From NCBI RefSeq assembly GCF_017656475.1, contig NZ_JACDNT010000005.1:1-64000 (forward strand): a stretch of 64,000 bases of DNA, read 5' to 3'. Both the position numbers and the translations under genes were made by a program. This document shows positions 20,953 to 30,369 of the stretch, in pieces. The notes under the pieces were generated by a model. The model was not told the DNA's origin, did no database searches, and was given only the letters and a program-made list of their open reading frames with translations. Each line of letters opens with the position of its first letter. Position 1 is the first letter of the stretch. The stretch comes from Archaeoglobus sp. (GTDB lineage: Archaea > Halobacteriota > Archaeoglobi > Archaeoglobales > Archaeoglobaceae).

Positions 20953-21528
20953 ATGGTAAAAATCAGGCTTCACACGACAGTGTCATCTGATACAGTGAGG
21001 AAAATCGAGGATTTGAAGAAAAAATACAGGACAACAAGCAGCGTAGTTGAAAAGGCAGTTGATTTGCTTTATGCTTCTGACAACCTTAGCAGTTTAAGAG
21101 AAGATGACATACTAATCCTCGCATTTGTCAAAGAGCTGAACTTCATGCTGTGTGCGAAGGACCACTACACCGCCCTCGCTGAGTGTGATGCTGAGAGGGC
21201 TGTGAAAGAAAGTATGATTGAGATGGCCGTCAAGTACCTCTCGAAGAAGCCGATAAGCGACCTCGATTTTGAAGATTTGCTTAAAACTGTTGGAAAGCTC
21301 TGGAACCTGTTGAACAGGGCTGAGCATGCTGAGGTGCAGAGGGACGGGGAGAAGATAAACTTCGTCTTCTATCACGACATGAGAAGCGAAGCCGTCTCGA
21401 AACTCCACCTTAACCTGTTAAGGTATCTCTACGAAAAGTACTACAGCAAAAAGTATGAAATGAAGGTCGATACCATAACCGTAAACGGCTTCTCAGTACT
21501 CTTCCTCCCAAAGAAGTCCGTTAATTGA
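20953..21528 (+). CDS. hypothetical protein with RHH-like N-terminus
   Basis: 191 aa; VKIRLHTTVSSDTVRKIEDLKKKYRTTSSVVEKAVDLLY; divergent from the actin-like gene. Confidence 0.55.
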   Translation: MVKIRLHTTVSSDTVRKIEDLKKKYRTTSSVVEKAVDLLYASDNLSSLREDDILILAFVKELNFMLCAKDHYTALAECDAERAVKESMIEMAVKYLSKKPISDLDFEDLLKTVGKLWNLLNRAEHAEVQRDGEKINFVFYHDMRSEAVSKLHLNLLRYLYEKYYSKKYEMKVDTITVNGFSVLFLPKKSVN

Positions 21529-22635
21529 CTTTCTCACGACCTCCCTAACATCCTCTTTTCTCACGATTCTGGGATTTCTCTGAACGTGCTTTTCGCTAAG
21601 GAAAATTCTTTCGGTAATCTCCTCAACGTCATCCTCACTCGTTCCAACGTCACTCAGCCTGTAGGGAATTCCAACATCCTTTAATAGCTTGGCAAAACCG
21701 ATTCCTGCTTTAAGGGCTGTTTCTCTCAAAGATTTGCCCTCCTCACCGAGGGCTCTCGCAATCCTCGCATGCTTCTCAAGGTTCGCGATGGCGTTGTACT
21801 GCAGAACGTAAGGCATCGTCATCCCTACACTCCTGCCGTGGGGGCTGTTGTGGATGTGGTTGTGCGCATAGCCGAGCGCATGCCCCAATGAAGTCCCGGC
21901 GGAGTTGAAGGCAATTCCTGCGAGAAGAGAAGCAAATGCCATTTGAATTTTGGCTTTAACATTCCCACCATTCGCATAAGCTTCCCTCAAAGCGTTCGGT
22001 ATAATTCTGAAAGCCCTCTCAGCAAACATGTCCGAGACTGGATTTGAGTATAGAGACGTGTACGCCTCGATGGCGTGGCAGAGTGCATCTATACCAGAGC
22101 TTGCTGTCACGTGCTGAGGTGCGGAAATCGTAAGCTTTGGATCAACTAAAGCTGTATCGGCATAGAGAGATTCGTCGTCGAAGACATACTTAACCTCTCT
22201 TCCCGGAATTTTGAAGACTGCGAGTTTTGTGACTTCAGAACCTGTGCCTGCCGTTGTTGGACAGAGTATCAGCTTGCATTTTCTCTCAGGCAGCTTTTTT
22301 TCCATCAAATCCAGCGCTTTAACTTTTTCTCCTCCGGCAACAGCTGTAAGCTTTGCAACATCAAGAGTGCTCCCTCCTCCAACACCCACCACTGTGTCGA
22401 AGGTGAATTGGTCAACGATTTCATCAACAACGCTTATTTCTGGCTCTGGCTCTACATCCGAAAAAACCTCGTAGTCGAAGCTGAAGTCCTGCTCTTCAAC
22501 AAACTTTTTGACAGCCCTGTCAACGATGAAGATTACTTTTCTACCCTTAAGCCTCTCAACTTCCTCCTCAAGGCTGCACAGCCTCCCCCATCCGAAAACG
22601 ATTCTCACACAGAAAAATTCAAAGCTTTCATCCAA
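21493..22635 (-). CDS. iron-containing alcohol dehydrogenase
   Basis: 380 aa; VVGVGGGSTLDVAK, TTAGTGSEVTK, GIDALCHAIEAYTS, HGRSVGMTMPYVL. Confidence 0.92.
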   Translation of the reverse strand: MDESFEFFCVRIVFGWGRLCSLEEEVERLKGRKVIFIVDRAVKKFVEEQDFSFDYEVFSDVEPEPEISVVDEIVDQFTFDTVVGVGGGSTLDVAKLTAVAGGEKVKALDLMEKKLPERKCKLILCPTTAGTGSEVTKLAVFKIPGREVKYVFDDESLYADTALVDPKLTISAPQHVTASSGIDALCHAIEAYTSLYSNPVSDMFAERAFRIIPNALREAYANGGNVKAKIQMAFASLLAGIAFNSAGTSLGHALGYAHNHIHNSPHGRSVGMTMPYVLQYNAIANLEKHARIARALGEEGKSLRETALKAGIGFAKLLKDVGIPYRLSDVGTSEDDVEEITERIFLSEKHVQRNPRIVRKEDVREVVRKSINGLLWEEEY

Positions 22636-23362
22636 TCAAACCACCTCCATATCTCAGACTCACCACCAAAGAGAGTAAAACGACAACTCCAAGAATTATC
22701 CTCTTCAACCTCTCCCCATCCGTCCTCAAAAGTATTCTGCTCCCCACTAAGTATGCGATGAGGATGGAGGGAGCGAGAGTGAAAAAATCGGCCAGAATTT
22801 CGGAGTTAACATGGCCAAAGGCGAAAAACGCTGAGAGCGTGACGGTATCTATGACCACTAAATACGTAATCATAAAGCTCCTGATGTAGCTTGCCGCATA
22901 GCCCTGATTTGCAAGTGCGATTACGATTTGAGGGCCGTTGACGCCAGTTATAACCCCCATTGCTCCGCTGAGAAAACCCATGCTGAGGAAAAGTGGTTTG
23001 GTTCTTTTTACCTTTAAGTCCACACCAAAAAGCATGACGGCAGCCATAATTCCCATCCCAATTCCTATCGCAAGTCCAATGATTTCCTGAGGTAAGAAGC
23101 CGAAGAAAAGAATTCCCACGGCTATCCCGGAGAAGGCTCCCAGATAGATTTCCTTCAGACTGAAGTTCATCCTCTCCTTGAAAAGAAAAATCAGGTTAAC
23201 AAATGATTCAAGGAGGATTATGAGAACCACGGCCTCTTTGGGGGGCATCAAATTGGAGAAGATTGGAGAGAGCAGAATGGCGCTGCCAAAGCCTGTCACA
23301 ACTCTGACTGTAAAAGCGGTTAAGGTGAGAAGGAACATTGCAGCAATTGTTGGCTCATTCAT
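22628..23362 (-). CDS. TauE/SafE-family anion (sulfite) exporter
   Basis: 244 aa, about eight TM segments; GAMGVITGVNGPQIVIAL. Confidence 0.8.
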   Translation of the reverse strand: MNEPTIAAMFLLTLTAFTVRVVTGFGSAILLSPIFSNLMPPKEAVVLIILLESFVNLIFLFKERMNFSLKEIYLGAFSGIAVGILFFGFLPQEIIGLAIGIGMGIMAAVMLFGVDLKVKRTKPLFLSMGFLSGAMGVITGVNGPQIVIALANQGYAASYIRSFMITYLVVIDTVTLSAFFAFGHVNSEILADFFTLAPSILIAYLVGSRILLRTDGERLKRIILGVVVLLSLVVSLRYGGGLIG

Positions 23363-24204
23363 TGCAGTCCCAGAAACTCCAGCAGTCTTCTTAGCTTCTC
23401 AACCCTCTCCTCATAGGCCTTAGGTCCGTATTCGTATATTCCCTTTCCTGCCTTCACTCCTACCTCTCCCCTCTCTATCTTCTCCTGCAGCCACTGAGGT
23501 GGCTTGAATTTCTCATCGCCAAACCTGTTGTAGAGGTAGAGGGAGGCGTAGTAGGCAACGTCAAGGCCGATGTAGTCGAGATTGCCAAGAGGGCCAAAGA
23601 GAGTGTAGAGAAGTCCAAGATGGTGCTTCCAAACTCTGTCAATCTCCTCACCTCCTACACCTTCTTCAATCATTTTCGAGGCTTCGCTGAGAACGGCTGC
23701 GTTAAACCTGTTTACGAGGGACTGACTTCTGCAAACAACGACCTCCTTTCCAAGCCCTTTCAAAAAACTCTCCACAAAGGAGATTTCCTCGCTGTCCGTG
23801 TATTTCGAAATAACGATTTCGACGAGGGGCATCACGTGTGGCGGGTTCATCCAGTGAACTCCCATAAACCTCGACGGATTCTCAAGTTTCTCCGCTATAT
23901 CATCAACGCTTATAACAGACGTGTTGGAGCAGAGAGTAGCTTTGGTGAGCTTTTCAATCTCTCTTAGAACTTCAACTTTGGTGTTAAGGTCTTCAAAAAC
24001 AGCTTCCATCACAATGTCACAGTCTCTGGCCTTTTCAAGGGAGGTCGTAAACTCCACTCTTCTCAAAAGCTCGTCTGGAATCTGCTCTCTTGCAGCCTCC
24101 AATGCCTTTTCGCTGACATCCTGCAGAATAACTTCATGCTTCTCTGCAATGGCCATAGCAATCCCTCTTCCCATTAGCCCCGCTCCAACCACCATAACCT
24201 TCAT
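23359..24204 (-). CDS. 3-hydroxyacyl-CoA dehydrogenase
   Basis: 281 aa; VVGAGLMGRGIAMAIA, SNTSVISVDDIA, FMGVHWMNPPHVMPLVEI. Confidence 0.9.
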   Translation of the reverse strand: MKVMVVGAGLMGRGIAMAIAEKHEVILQDVSEKALEAAREQIPDELLRRVEFTTSLEKARDCDIVMEAVFEDLNTKVEVLREIEKLTKATLCSNTSVISVDDIAEKLENPSRFMGVHWMNPPHVMPLVEIVISKYTDSEEISFVESFLKGLGKEVVVCRSQSLVNRFNAAVLSEASKMIEEGVGGEEIDRVWKHHLGLLYTLFGPLGNLDYIGLDVAYYASLYLYNRFGDEKFKPPQWLQEKIERGEVGVKAGKGIYEYGPKAYEERVEKLRRLLEFLGLQ

Positions 24205-25127
24205 TCTTTCACCTCTGCAAGCGTTCTAAGGTGGTCTTCAACAATTTCCTCTGGATTTTTCCACCTTATCTCCCAGTCAAGCTCTTCAATTCTGCTGTAT
24301 TTGTCAATAACTCCTGTTTTCTCCACCATTTCGGTCATGAGCGTCCATTGCTGAGCTATTTTTTTGCTTTCATCATCAATCCTGAATTTTGGTTTGAATT
24401 CAGGTATGAATTTCTTCACCGCTTTCATGATCTCCTTTATTGAGAGGACAACACCACCAGCGTTGAATATAGGTTGTGAAACGCAATCTTTACTGTAAAG
24501 CTTGAAAACAAGCTCTGCAGCATCCTTCACGTAGAGAACCGGGAGCTTGGCTTCCTGGGGCAAAGATATAACGGACGAACCTTTGAAGAAGGCATCATCG
24601 ATTAGGGATGAGAAAACAACACTTGCCCCCAAACCTTTCCTCAGGGGACCTATGAGGATTGGCAATCTCACAGCTCTGAAGTCTATCCCGTAGTTGTATC
24701 TGTAGTAAGTTCCGAGAATTTCGGAGCACGCCTTGGTTGCTCCATAAAAGGTTGTTGGGTCTCTGTAGGAGAATTCGGTAAAGGGATAGCTTTTCGGGCC
24801 GTAAACGGAATGGCTGCTGGTGAAAACGACTTTTTTCACGTCAAAAATCCTGCACGCTTCGAGTACGTTTAGTGTTCCTTCAGCATTTGCTCTAAACGCA
24901 TCCATGTGACTTTTTTCAGCCTTTATAGAAAGCTCTGCTGCGGTATGGATAATGCCATCAATATCGTGCTTCCTGAAAACCTCAGCAATATCTGACCATG
25001 CTGTAATACTACCAAACTCGAAAACACCTTCCTTACTCTCCTTTAAATCGAGAATTACCGGAGATTCGAAGTGTCGAGCTACAACCCTTCCCAGAAATCC
25101 TGCTCCTCCTGTGATCAGTACCGCCAT
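24201..25127 (-). CDS. NAD-dependent epimerase/dehydratase
   Basis: 308 aa; VLITGGAGFLGRVVARHF, FTSSHSVYGP, FYGATKACSE (YxxxK). Confidence 0.9.
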   Translation of the reverse strand: MAVLITGGAGFLGRVVARHFESPVILDLKESKEGVFEFGSITAWSDIAEVFRKHDIDGIIHTAAELSIKAEKSHMDAFRANAEGTLNVLEACRIFDVKKVVFTSSHSVYGPKSYPFTEFSYRDPTTFYGATKACSEILGTYYRYNYGIDFRAVRLPILIGPLRKGLGASVVFSSLIDDAFFKGSSVISLPQEAKLPVLYVKDAAELVFKLYSKDCVSQPIFNAGGVVLSIKEIMKAVKKFIPEFKPKFRIDDESKKIAQQWTLMTEMVEKTGVIDKYSRIEELDWEIRWKNPEEIVEDHLRTLAEVKE

Positions 25128-25128
25128 C

Positions 25129-26760
25129 CTACCCCTCCGAACCGGTAAGAAGGTAGGCGAGGGGCGATATTTCTTCGAGCTTTACCCTCACGTCCAGAAC
25201 CGCAGGCAATCCAGAGTCAAAAGCCCTGTTCACAGCACTCTTCACATCCTCTGCTTCCTCCACAATCTCCCCATACCCACCAAGGCTTTCGGCAAACTTG
25301 TCGTACCTGGCGTTCGGGTTGAGCATAACCCCATACATTGCCCTTTCCGGTGATTTGGTCGAAAGAAGCCTCGTGTGATTAACAAGTCCCCATGCTGAAT
25401 CATTTACCACGATAACAACGATCTGCAAGCCGTGCCTGACTGCCGTGTCTATCTCAGCGCCATTGAAGAGGAAGCTCCCGTCTCCCGTGACAACAAAAAC
25501 TCTTTTTTCAGGTTCAGCCGCCTTTGCAGCTATTCCCATCGGAATGCCAGCCCCAAGATGACCGAATGGCCCCTGGGAGCTTATAATCTTGCCTTTTTTG
25601 AGGTAAAGTAAACCCCATGCCGTAGTCTCCCCTCCGTCGAGAATGACAATGTCATCCCTTCTTAAGACTTCATTCAGTTCCTTCATGAGCCTCTGGGGCT
25701 TCATGGGCTTCTCTTCTCCCTTTGCTGCTTCATCAAACATCCTGTCCACTCCCTCCATTATAGGTCTGGTCCAGTTCTCGAATCTCTTCTCACCCTTAAG
25801 CATTTCCAGAGCCTTGGAGAAGAAGAATCCTGCATCACAGTTTATTGCAACATCAACATACCTGTTTTTGGCGAGCTCGTAAGCATCTACATCAACATGC
25901 ACGGCTTTGCCTCTGAACTTCTGTCCAAAGCCTAAGAACTCGTCAAACCTCGTCCCAACGACAATAACCAAATCGCTTTGCATCACCGCAGGAGACGCTG
26001 AGGCTTGACCAGCAAACAGGGGGTGGTCTGGAGAGATACAGCAACTTCCCAGCCCGCTCACGCAGACCGGAATTGAAAGCCTTTCAGCAAACGCTCGCAT
26101 CAGATTTTCTGCTCTGCTCCAGTAAACTCCAGCCCCAACCACTAAGAGGGGCTTTTCTGCGTTCTGCAGCATTCCAAGAACTCTGTGGATGTATTCATCC
26201 TCACATCCCACCCTGCCGGTGTATCTGTAGTTACTCGGCTCTGCAAACTCAACCTCGCCCTCAAAGTCCGCATTCAAGACGTCCTTCGGGATTTCGAGAA
26301 GTGCAGGTCCGCACCTCCCGGACAGCGCTCTCCTGAAAGCCTCTTGGATGTATTCGTGTAGTCTGTGAGTGAAGGGTACGAGCCTTGACCACTTTGTATA
26401 CTCTCTCACCCAGAGGTAGCCGTCAATCTCCTCGAAAGCCTCTCTATCGAGATTCTCGTACTTGCTGTGCCCTGCGATAGCTATTACAGGACTTGAGGCG
26501 TAATACGCCTGAGCTAAGGCGGGCATCAGATTTGCCAGTCCGGGACCGGTGGGGACAATGCAGAAACCCGGCCTTCTTGTAACTCTAGCGTAGCCGTCAG
26601 CGGCATTGCCTGCAGCCTGCTCGTGCCTTGTAAATACTACTTTCACACCTTCGGCCTCCAAATACTCACAGACTGGCAGAATTTCCCCGCTTGGCAAAGT
26701 AAAGGCACAGTCTATTCTCTCTTTCAACAAAGCTTTTGCAACAGCTTCAGCACCGTTCAT
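25129..26760 (-). CDS. thiamine-diphosphate-dependent enzyme, acetolactate synthase/benzoylformate decarboxylase-like
   Basis: 543 aa; TRHEQAAGNAADGYARVTRRPG, ThDP motif VTGDGSFLFNGAEIDTAVRHGLQIVVIVVNDSAWG. Confidence 0.9.
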   Translation of the reverse strand: MNGAEAVAKALLKERIDCAFTLPSGEILPVCEYLEAEGVKVVFTRHEQAAGNAADGYARVTRRPGFCIVPTGPGLANLMPALAQAYYASSPVIAIAGHSKYENLDREAFEEIDGYLWVREYTKWSRLVPFTHRLHEYIQEAFRRALSGRCGPALLEIPKDVLNADFEGEVEFAEPSNYRYTGRVGCEDEYIHRVLGMLQNAEKPLLVVGAGVYWSRAENLMRAFAERLSIPVCVSGLGSCCISPDHPLFAGQASASPAVMQSDLVIVVGTRFDEFLGFGQKFRGKAVHVDVDAYELAKNRYVDVAINCDAGFFFSKALEMLKGEKRFENWTRPIMEGVDRMFDEAAKGEEKPMKPQRLMKELNEVLRRDDIVILDGGETTAWGLLYLKKGKIISSQGPFGHLGAGIPMGIAAKAAEPEKRVFVVTGDGSFLFNGAEIDTAVRHGLQIVVIVVNDSAWGLVNHTRLLSTKSPERAMYGVMLNPNARYDKFAESLGGYGEIVEEAEDVKSAVNRAFDSGLPAVLDVRVKLEEISPLAYLLTGSEG

Positions 26761-26771
26761 AACACCACCTG

Positions 26772-27974
26772 TTAGAATTCCTCCAGCTCTCTCCCTTTCG
26801 TTTCAGGAAGAAGCCACGGGAATATGCACATGAGAAGGAACGCGATACCCCCAAGCAACATTCCGTAAAGCAGGCTTGAGAAAGTCGCAACGTAGCCGAC
26901 AATTAGCCCGCCCACAGACAGACCTCTTGCAACGCTGAAGATTACGGATGTAGCTGTCGCCCTGACTTTTGTGGGGAACATCTCGCTGCTCCATACTCCA
27001 AAAAGGGCGTGTGAGCCAAAACCAACAGGTATGATGAAAAGGGAAAGTAAGGCAAGACTGGGGTTGTAGTTTATCAGCGTGAAGTAGGCGAGCATGAGAC
27101 ATCCGATAAGCCCAATTGAGGCAGAGAAGGCAAAGCTCGACCTTCTGCCGATGTAATCGCTGATGAGACCGAAAAATGGCAGAACAACCATGGCGACAAG
27201 GGAAATCTGCAGAACAATCAAGCTTGCCTCTTCTGGGCGGTAGTCGAACTGCCTTATGATAAACGTTGGAGACCAGTCAACTATTGCGTGATAGGCAAAT
27301 TCCGCAAGCCAGAACAGGAAGGTTGCAAGAGCGAGCATTTTTAAAAGATTCCTGTCTTTGGCTATCTCTTTAAGGCTAAGCGCTCTCTCTTCTTCAACAT
27401 GCTTTTCCCATATTCTCGACTCCGGCAGGTATTTGGCGAAGAGTATCAGGAATGGGATGGGGTAGAGTGTAACGAAAAAGCATGCCCTCCAGCCGTAAAT
27501 CGGGTATATCAGGGAAACTGAAAGTGCAGAAAGGATGAAGCCGAAAACGAAGGTTGCGTGAATCAGCCCTCCGAACAACCCCCTTCTTTTCGGGGAGTAG
27601 AACTCGCTCATGTAGGTGAATGCAAGCCCCCAGGTCACCCCCATTCCCGAAATGAGCCTCAAGATTGCAAGAGTCCAGAAATTAGGGGCAAAAGCTGACA
27701 GTACGCTGAAAACCGCAACCCAGAGTATCGAAAGAATCAGAGCGTTTTTCCTTCCGAACCTGTCCCCCATCTCTCCGAAAAGCATCGCTCCAAATATGCA
27801 GAAGATGTACTGGGCGGAGAATATGAACCCAACTTCGAGCGTTCCAACGTTGAAGTCATTCATTATAGGCTCAGCAAGGAAGTTTAGCAATGTAAGCCCC
27901 ACAGCGTCATGAGACCAGCCAATAGCAGCTGCAAGAAGGACAATCAGTTTCTCGAACTTGGAGAATGTATCCAT
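26772..27974 (-). CDS. MFS transporter
   Basis: 400 aa, 12 TM pattern; GEMGDRFGRKNAL, PESRIWEKHVEE. Confidence 0.9.
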   Translation of the reverse strand: MDTFSKFEKLIVLLAAAIGWSHDAVGLTLLNFLAEPIMNDFNVGTLEVGFIFSAQYIFCIFGAMLFGEMGDRFGRKNALILSILWVAVFSVLSAFAPNFWTLAILRLISGMGVTWGLAFTYMSEFYSPKRRGLFGGLIHATFVFGFILSALSVSLIYPIYGWRACFFVTLYPIPFLILFAKYLPESRIWEKHVEEERALSLKEIAKDRNLLKMLALATFLFWLAEFAYHAIVDWSPTFIIRQFDYRPEEASLIVLQISLVAMVVLPFFGLISDYIGRRSSFAFSASIGLIGCLMLAYFTLINYNPSLALLSLFIIPVGFGSHALFGVWSSEMFPTKVRATATSVIFSVARGLSVGGLIVGYVATFSSLLYGMLLGGIAFLLMCIFPWLLPETKGRELEEF

Positions 27975-28038
27975 GAAAAACTTAATGAATTAAAAAGCTA
28001 AAAATTTTATGCGAATAAATATGCACAGAATGCACATT

Positions 28039-29361
28039 TCAGAGCTCTTTTCTGAGATCGAGAACTCTCTTGGCTTTCCCCTTTGACCTCTCAATCGTCC
28101 CCTTCTCAACCAGTTCCACATTTGTCCTCAGCCCAAGCTCCTTCTGAAGCTCCCTCTGGACTTTTTGCTGTAGCCTCTGCAAGTCGAAAAGCTCACCTGT
28201 GAAAAGCTCGTCCCTGACCTCAACTCTGACGGTGATTTCATCAAGACTGCCGTTTCTGGTAATCACAACCTGGAAGTGGTCTCCAACCTCAGGAATCTGC
28301 ATCAGCACATGCTCTATCTGGCTCGGAAAGACGTTTATTCCCCTTACGATTATCATGTCGTCGCTTCTGCCCAATATGCGGTGTATTTTAGGATGCGTTC
28401 TCCCGCAGGAGCAATCTTCATCCATTATGAAGGTTATATCGCCTGTTCTGTATCTCAGCACTGGCAAAGCCTCTTTTGTCAGAGATGTGAGGACAAGCTC
28501 GCCTTTCTCTCCATCAGAAACAGGTTCTCCCGTCTTTGGGTCGATGATTTCAACGAGGTAGTGGTCTGCCCAGATGTGCAGCCCGTTCTGCTCCTCACAC
28601 TCGAACGCCACTCCCGGGCCATTCATCTCACTCAAGCCATAGCTGTCGTAGGCTTTTATGTTGAAAGCATCTTCAAGCCTTTTTCTCGTGTTCTCACTCC
28701 ATGGCTCTGCACCGAAACATCCAATCCTCAGGCTCAGCTTATCATCTAGGCCGAGTTCTTCAGCAACCTCCTTGACGTGGAGCGCATAGCTAGGAGTGGA
28801 GTGTATTGCTGTTGTCCCAAAATCGGCCATGCATCTAACCTGCCTTTGTGTGTTTCCCACACCTGCGGGGATGACCATCGCTCCTATCCTTTCCGCTCCA
28901 TCATGAATTCCTAAGCCACCTGTGAAAAAGGCGTAGTTTGCCATGTTCTGGAAAACATCCTTTTTTCTCACTCCGACCATGTAGAGGCATCTCGCGACAA
29001 GGTTGATCCAGTTTTCAAGGTCGTTGGCTGTGTATCCTACAACTTTCGGCTTTCCAGTTGTCCCGCTTGAGGTGTGAAGCCTGACGATTTCCTCCTTTGG
29101 CACTGCAAACAGCCCGAAGGGGTAATTTTCGGCAAAGTCTTTTTTCGTGGTGAATGGCAGCTTTGCGACGTCTTCAAGTCTTTTTATATCGTCAGGATGA
29201 ACTCCCGCAGCCTTGAGCTTTTGCCTGTAATGAGCTACATTCTCGTACGCGTGCCTCACTACCCACCTCAACCTCTTAAGCTGAAGCTCTCTCAGCTCTT
29301 TCTTTGGCATTACTTCCTCCTTCTGCCAGTAAAGCTCGCTGTAGGCCATTCTTATCACCAT
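28039..29361 (-). CDS. paaK: phenylacetate-CoA ligase-like AMP-binding enzyme
   Basis: 440 aa; HTSSGTTGKPKVVGYT, DSYGLSEMNGPG, YRTGDITFIMDEDCSCGRTHPKIHRILGRSDDMIIVRGINVFPSQIE. Confidence 0.9.
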   Translation of the reverse strand: MVIRMAYSELYWQKEEVMPKKELRELQLKRLRWVVRHAYENVAHYRQKLKAAGVHPDDIKRLEDVAKLPFTTKKDFAENYPFGLFAVPKEEIVRLHTSSGTTGKPKVVGYTANDLENWINLVARCLYMVGVRKKDVFQNMANYAFFTGGLGIHDGAERIGAMVIPAGVGNTQRQVRCMADFGTTAIHSTPSYALHVKEVAEELGLDDKLSLRIGCFGAEPWSENTRKRLEDAFNIKAYDSYGLSEMNGPGVAFECEEQNGLHIWADHYLVEIIDPKTGEPVSDGEKGELVLTSLTKEALPVLRYRTGDITFIMDEDCSCGRTHPKIHRILGRSDDMIIVRGINVFPSQIEHVLMQIPEVGDHFQVVITRNGSLDEITVRVEVRDELFTGELFDLQRLQQKVQRELQKELGLRTNVELVEKGTIERSKGKAKRVLDLRKEL

Positions 29362-29446
29362 GATAAAGTGTATCTTTCTGTCATGAAGGAGGCAGGATTT
29401 AAATACTTCACCATACTGTTTAATTCAATAAGATTGAAGAGCAAAA

Positions 29447-29457
29447 GGCTTTAAAAG
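29447..29457 (+). promoter_or_regulatory. putative BRE/TATA element of the tRNA-Pro gene
   Basis: GAGCAAAAGGCTTTAAAAGCC about 25-35 nt upstream of the tRNA 5' end. Confidence 0.55.
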
Positions 29458-29480
29458 CCACGGCCTTTATTTATCCCTGA

Positions 29481-29554
29481 GGGGCCGTAGGGTAGCCTGG
29501 TGATCCTCTCGGCTTTGGGAGCCGGTGACCCGAGTTCAAATCTCGGCGGCCCCA
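29481..29554 (+). tRNA. tRNA-Pro (anticodon TGG)
   Basis: Acceptor GGGGCCG/CGGCCCC plus A; anticodon arm TCGGC-TTTGGGA-GCCGG; T arm CGAGTTCAAATCTCG. Confidence 0.93.
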
Positions 29555-29652
29555 TTTTAAAATCGGTCGATAACGTGGTTTACAATTCCTCGATTTTGGA
29601 TTCGTCAACAAATCTAAGTTAAAGTTAAATAATAGCATGTTTTGCTATTATT

Positions 29653-30369
29653 ATGCGTATAAGGGTTGATCTGACACCCCCTGAGGGTGTGGCCAAGATT
29701 GACCTGAACTACTCTTATTATCTCGCATCCCTCATATATCGGGCGATAAGCTCTGTAGACAAGACCCTTTCTCTCGAACTCCACAGTCCTTACGGCCCCA
29801 AGCTTTTCACCTTCAGCAAGCTCTTTGCTGAAAACTACAAAATTGACGGAGAGTGGATGGTGATAAAGGGATCAGCCCACTTCTTCTTCTCCTCACCAAA
29901 GAACGAGATGTGCGAGAAGTTCGTCGAGGGGGTTCTGGCTAATCCAGAGGTGAGTGTTGGAGATGCGCAGTTTCTCGTCACGGGTGTTGAGGTTTTGAGA
30001 GAGAAGAAGATAGGAGAGAAAGAGAAGTTCGTCACCCTTAGCCCGATAACCGTCACAACAGTTGAACATCAGGGTTACTCCAGAAGGAGCGTCGACCTCT
30101 ACCCGTCAGATGCGAGATTCTATGAGATTCTGAGGAGAAATCTCGTGAAGAAGTACGTCGCCCTCCACGGTAGAGAGCCGGAAGATGCTGAGTTGAGGAT
30201 AAAGCCGATTTCTGTGAAGCCGAAGAGGCTGAGGATAAAGAACACGTTTCACCGCTGCTCCGAGATGGTTTTCGTAGCAGAGGGGAGCAAGGAGCTTCTT
30301 GATGTAGGATACAAGGCGGGGTTCGGGAGCAAGAACTCAATGGGCTTTGGGATGGTGAAGGTGGTATGA
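29653..30369 (+). CDS. cas6: CRISPR endoribonuclease Cas6
   Basis: 238 aa; two RAMP-like halves; C-terminal Gly-rich loop GYKAGFGSKNSMGFGMVKV; first gene of the cas operon. Confidence 0.9.
   Translation: MRIRVDLTPPEGVAKIDLNYSYYLASLIYRAISSVDKTLSLELHSPYGPKLFTFSKLFAENYKIDGEWMVIKGSAHFFFSSPKNEMCEKFVEGVLANPEVSVGDAQFLVTGVEVLREKKIGEKEKFVTLSPITVTTVEHQGYSRRSVDLYPSDARFYEILRRNLVKKYVALHGREPEDAELRIKPISVKPKRLRIKNTFHRCSEMVFVAEGSKELLDVGYKAGFGSKNSMGFGMVKVV

Noticed and set aside
775-29454. Antisense ORFs such as 890..1162 -, 2905..3444 -, 7487..7801 +, 28276..28749 +
   Set aside because: They mirror strong annotated genes on the other strand and have no recognisable motifs.
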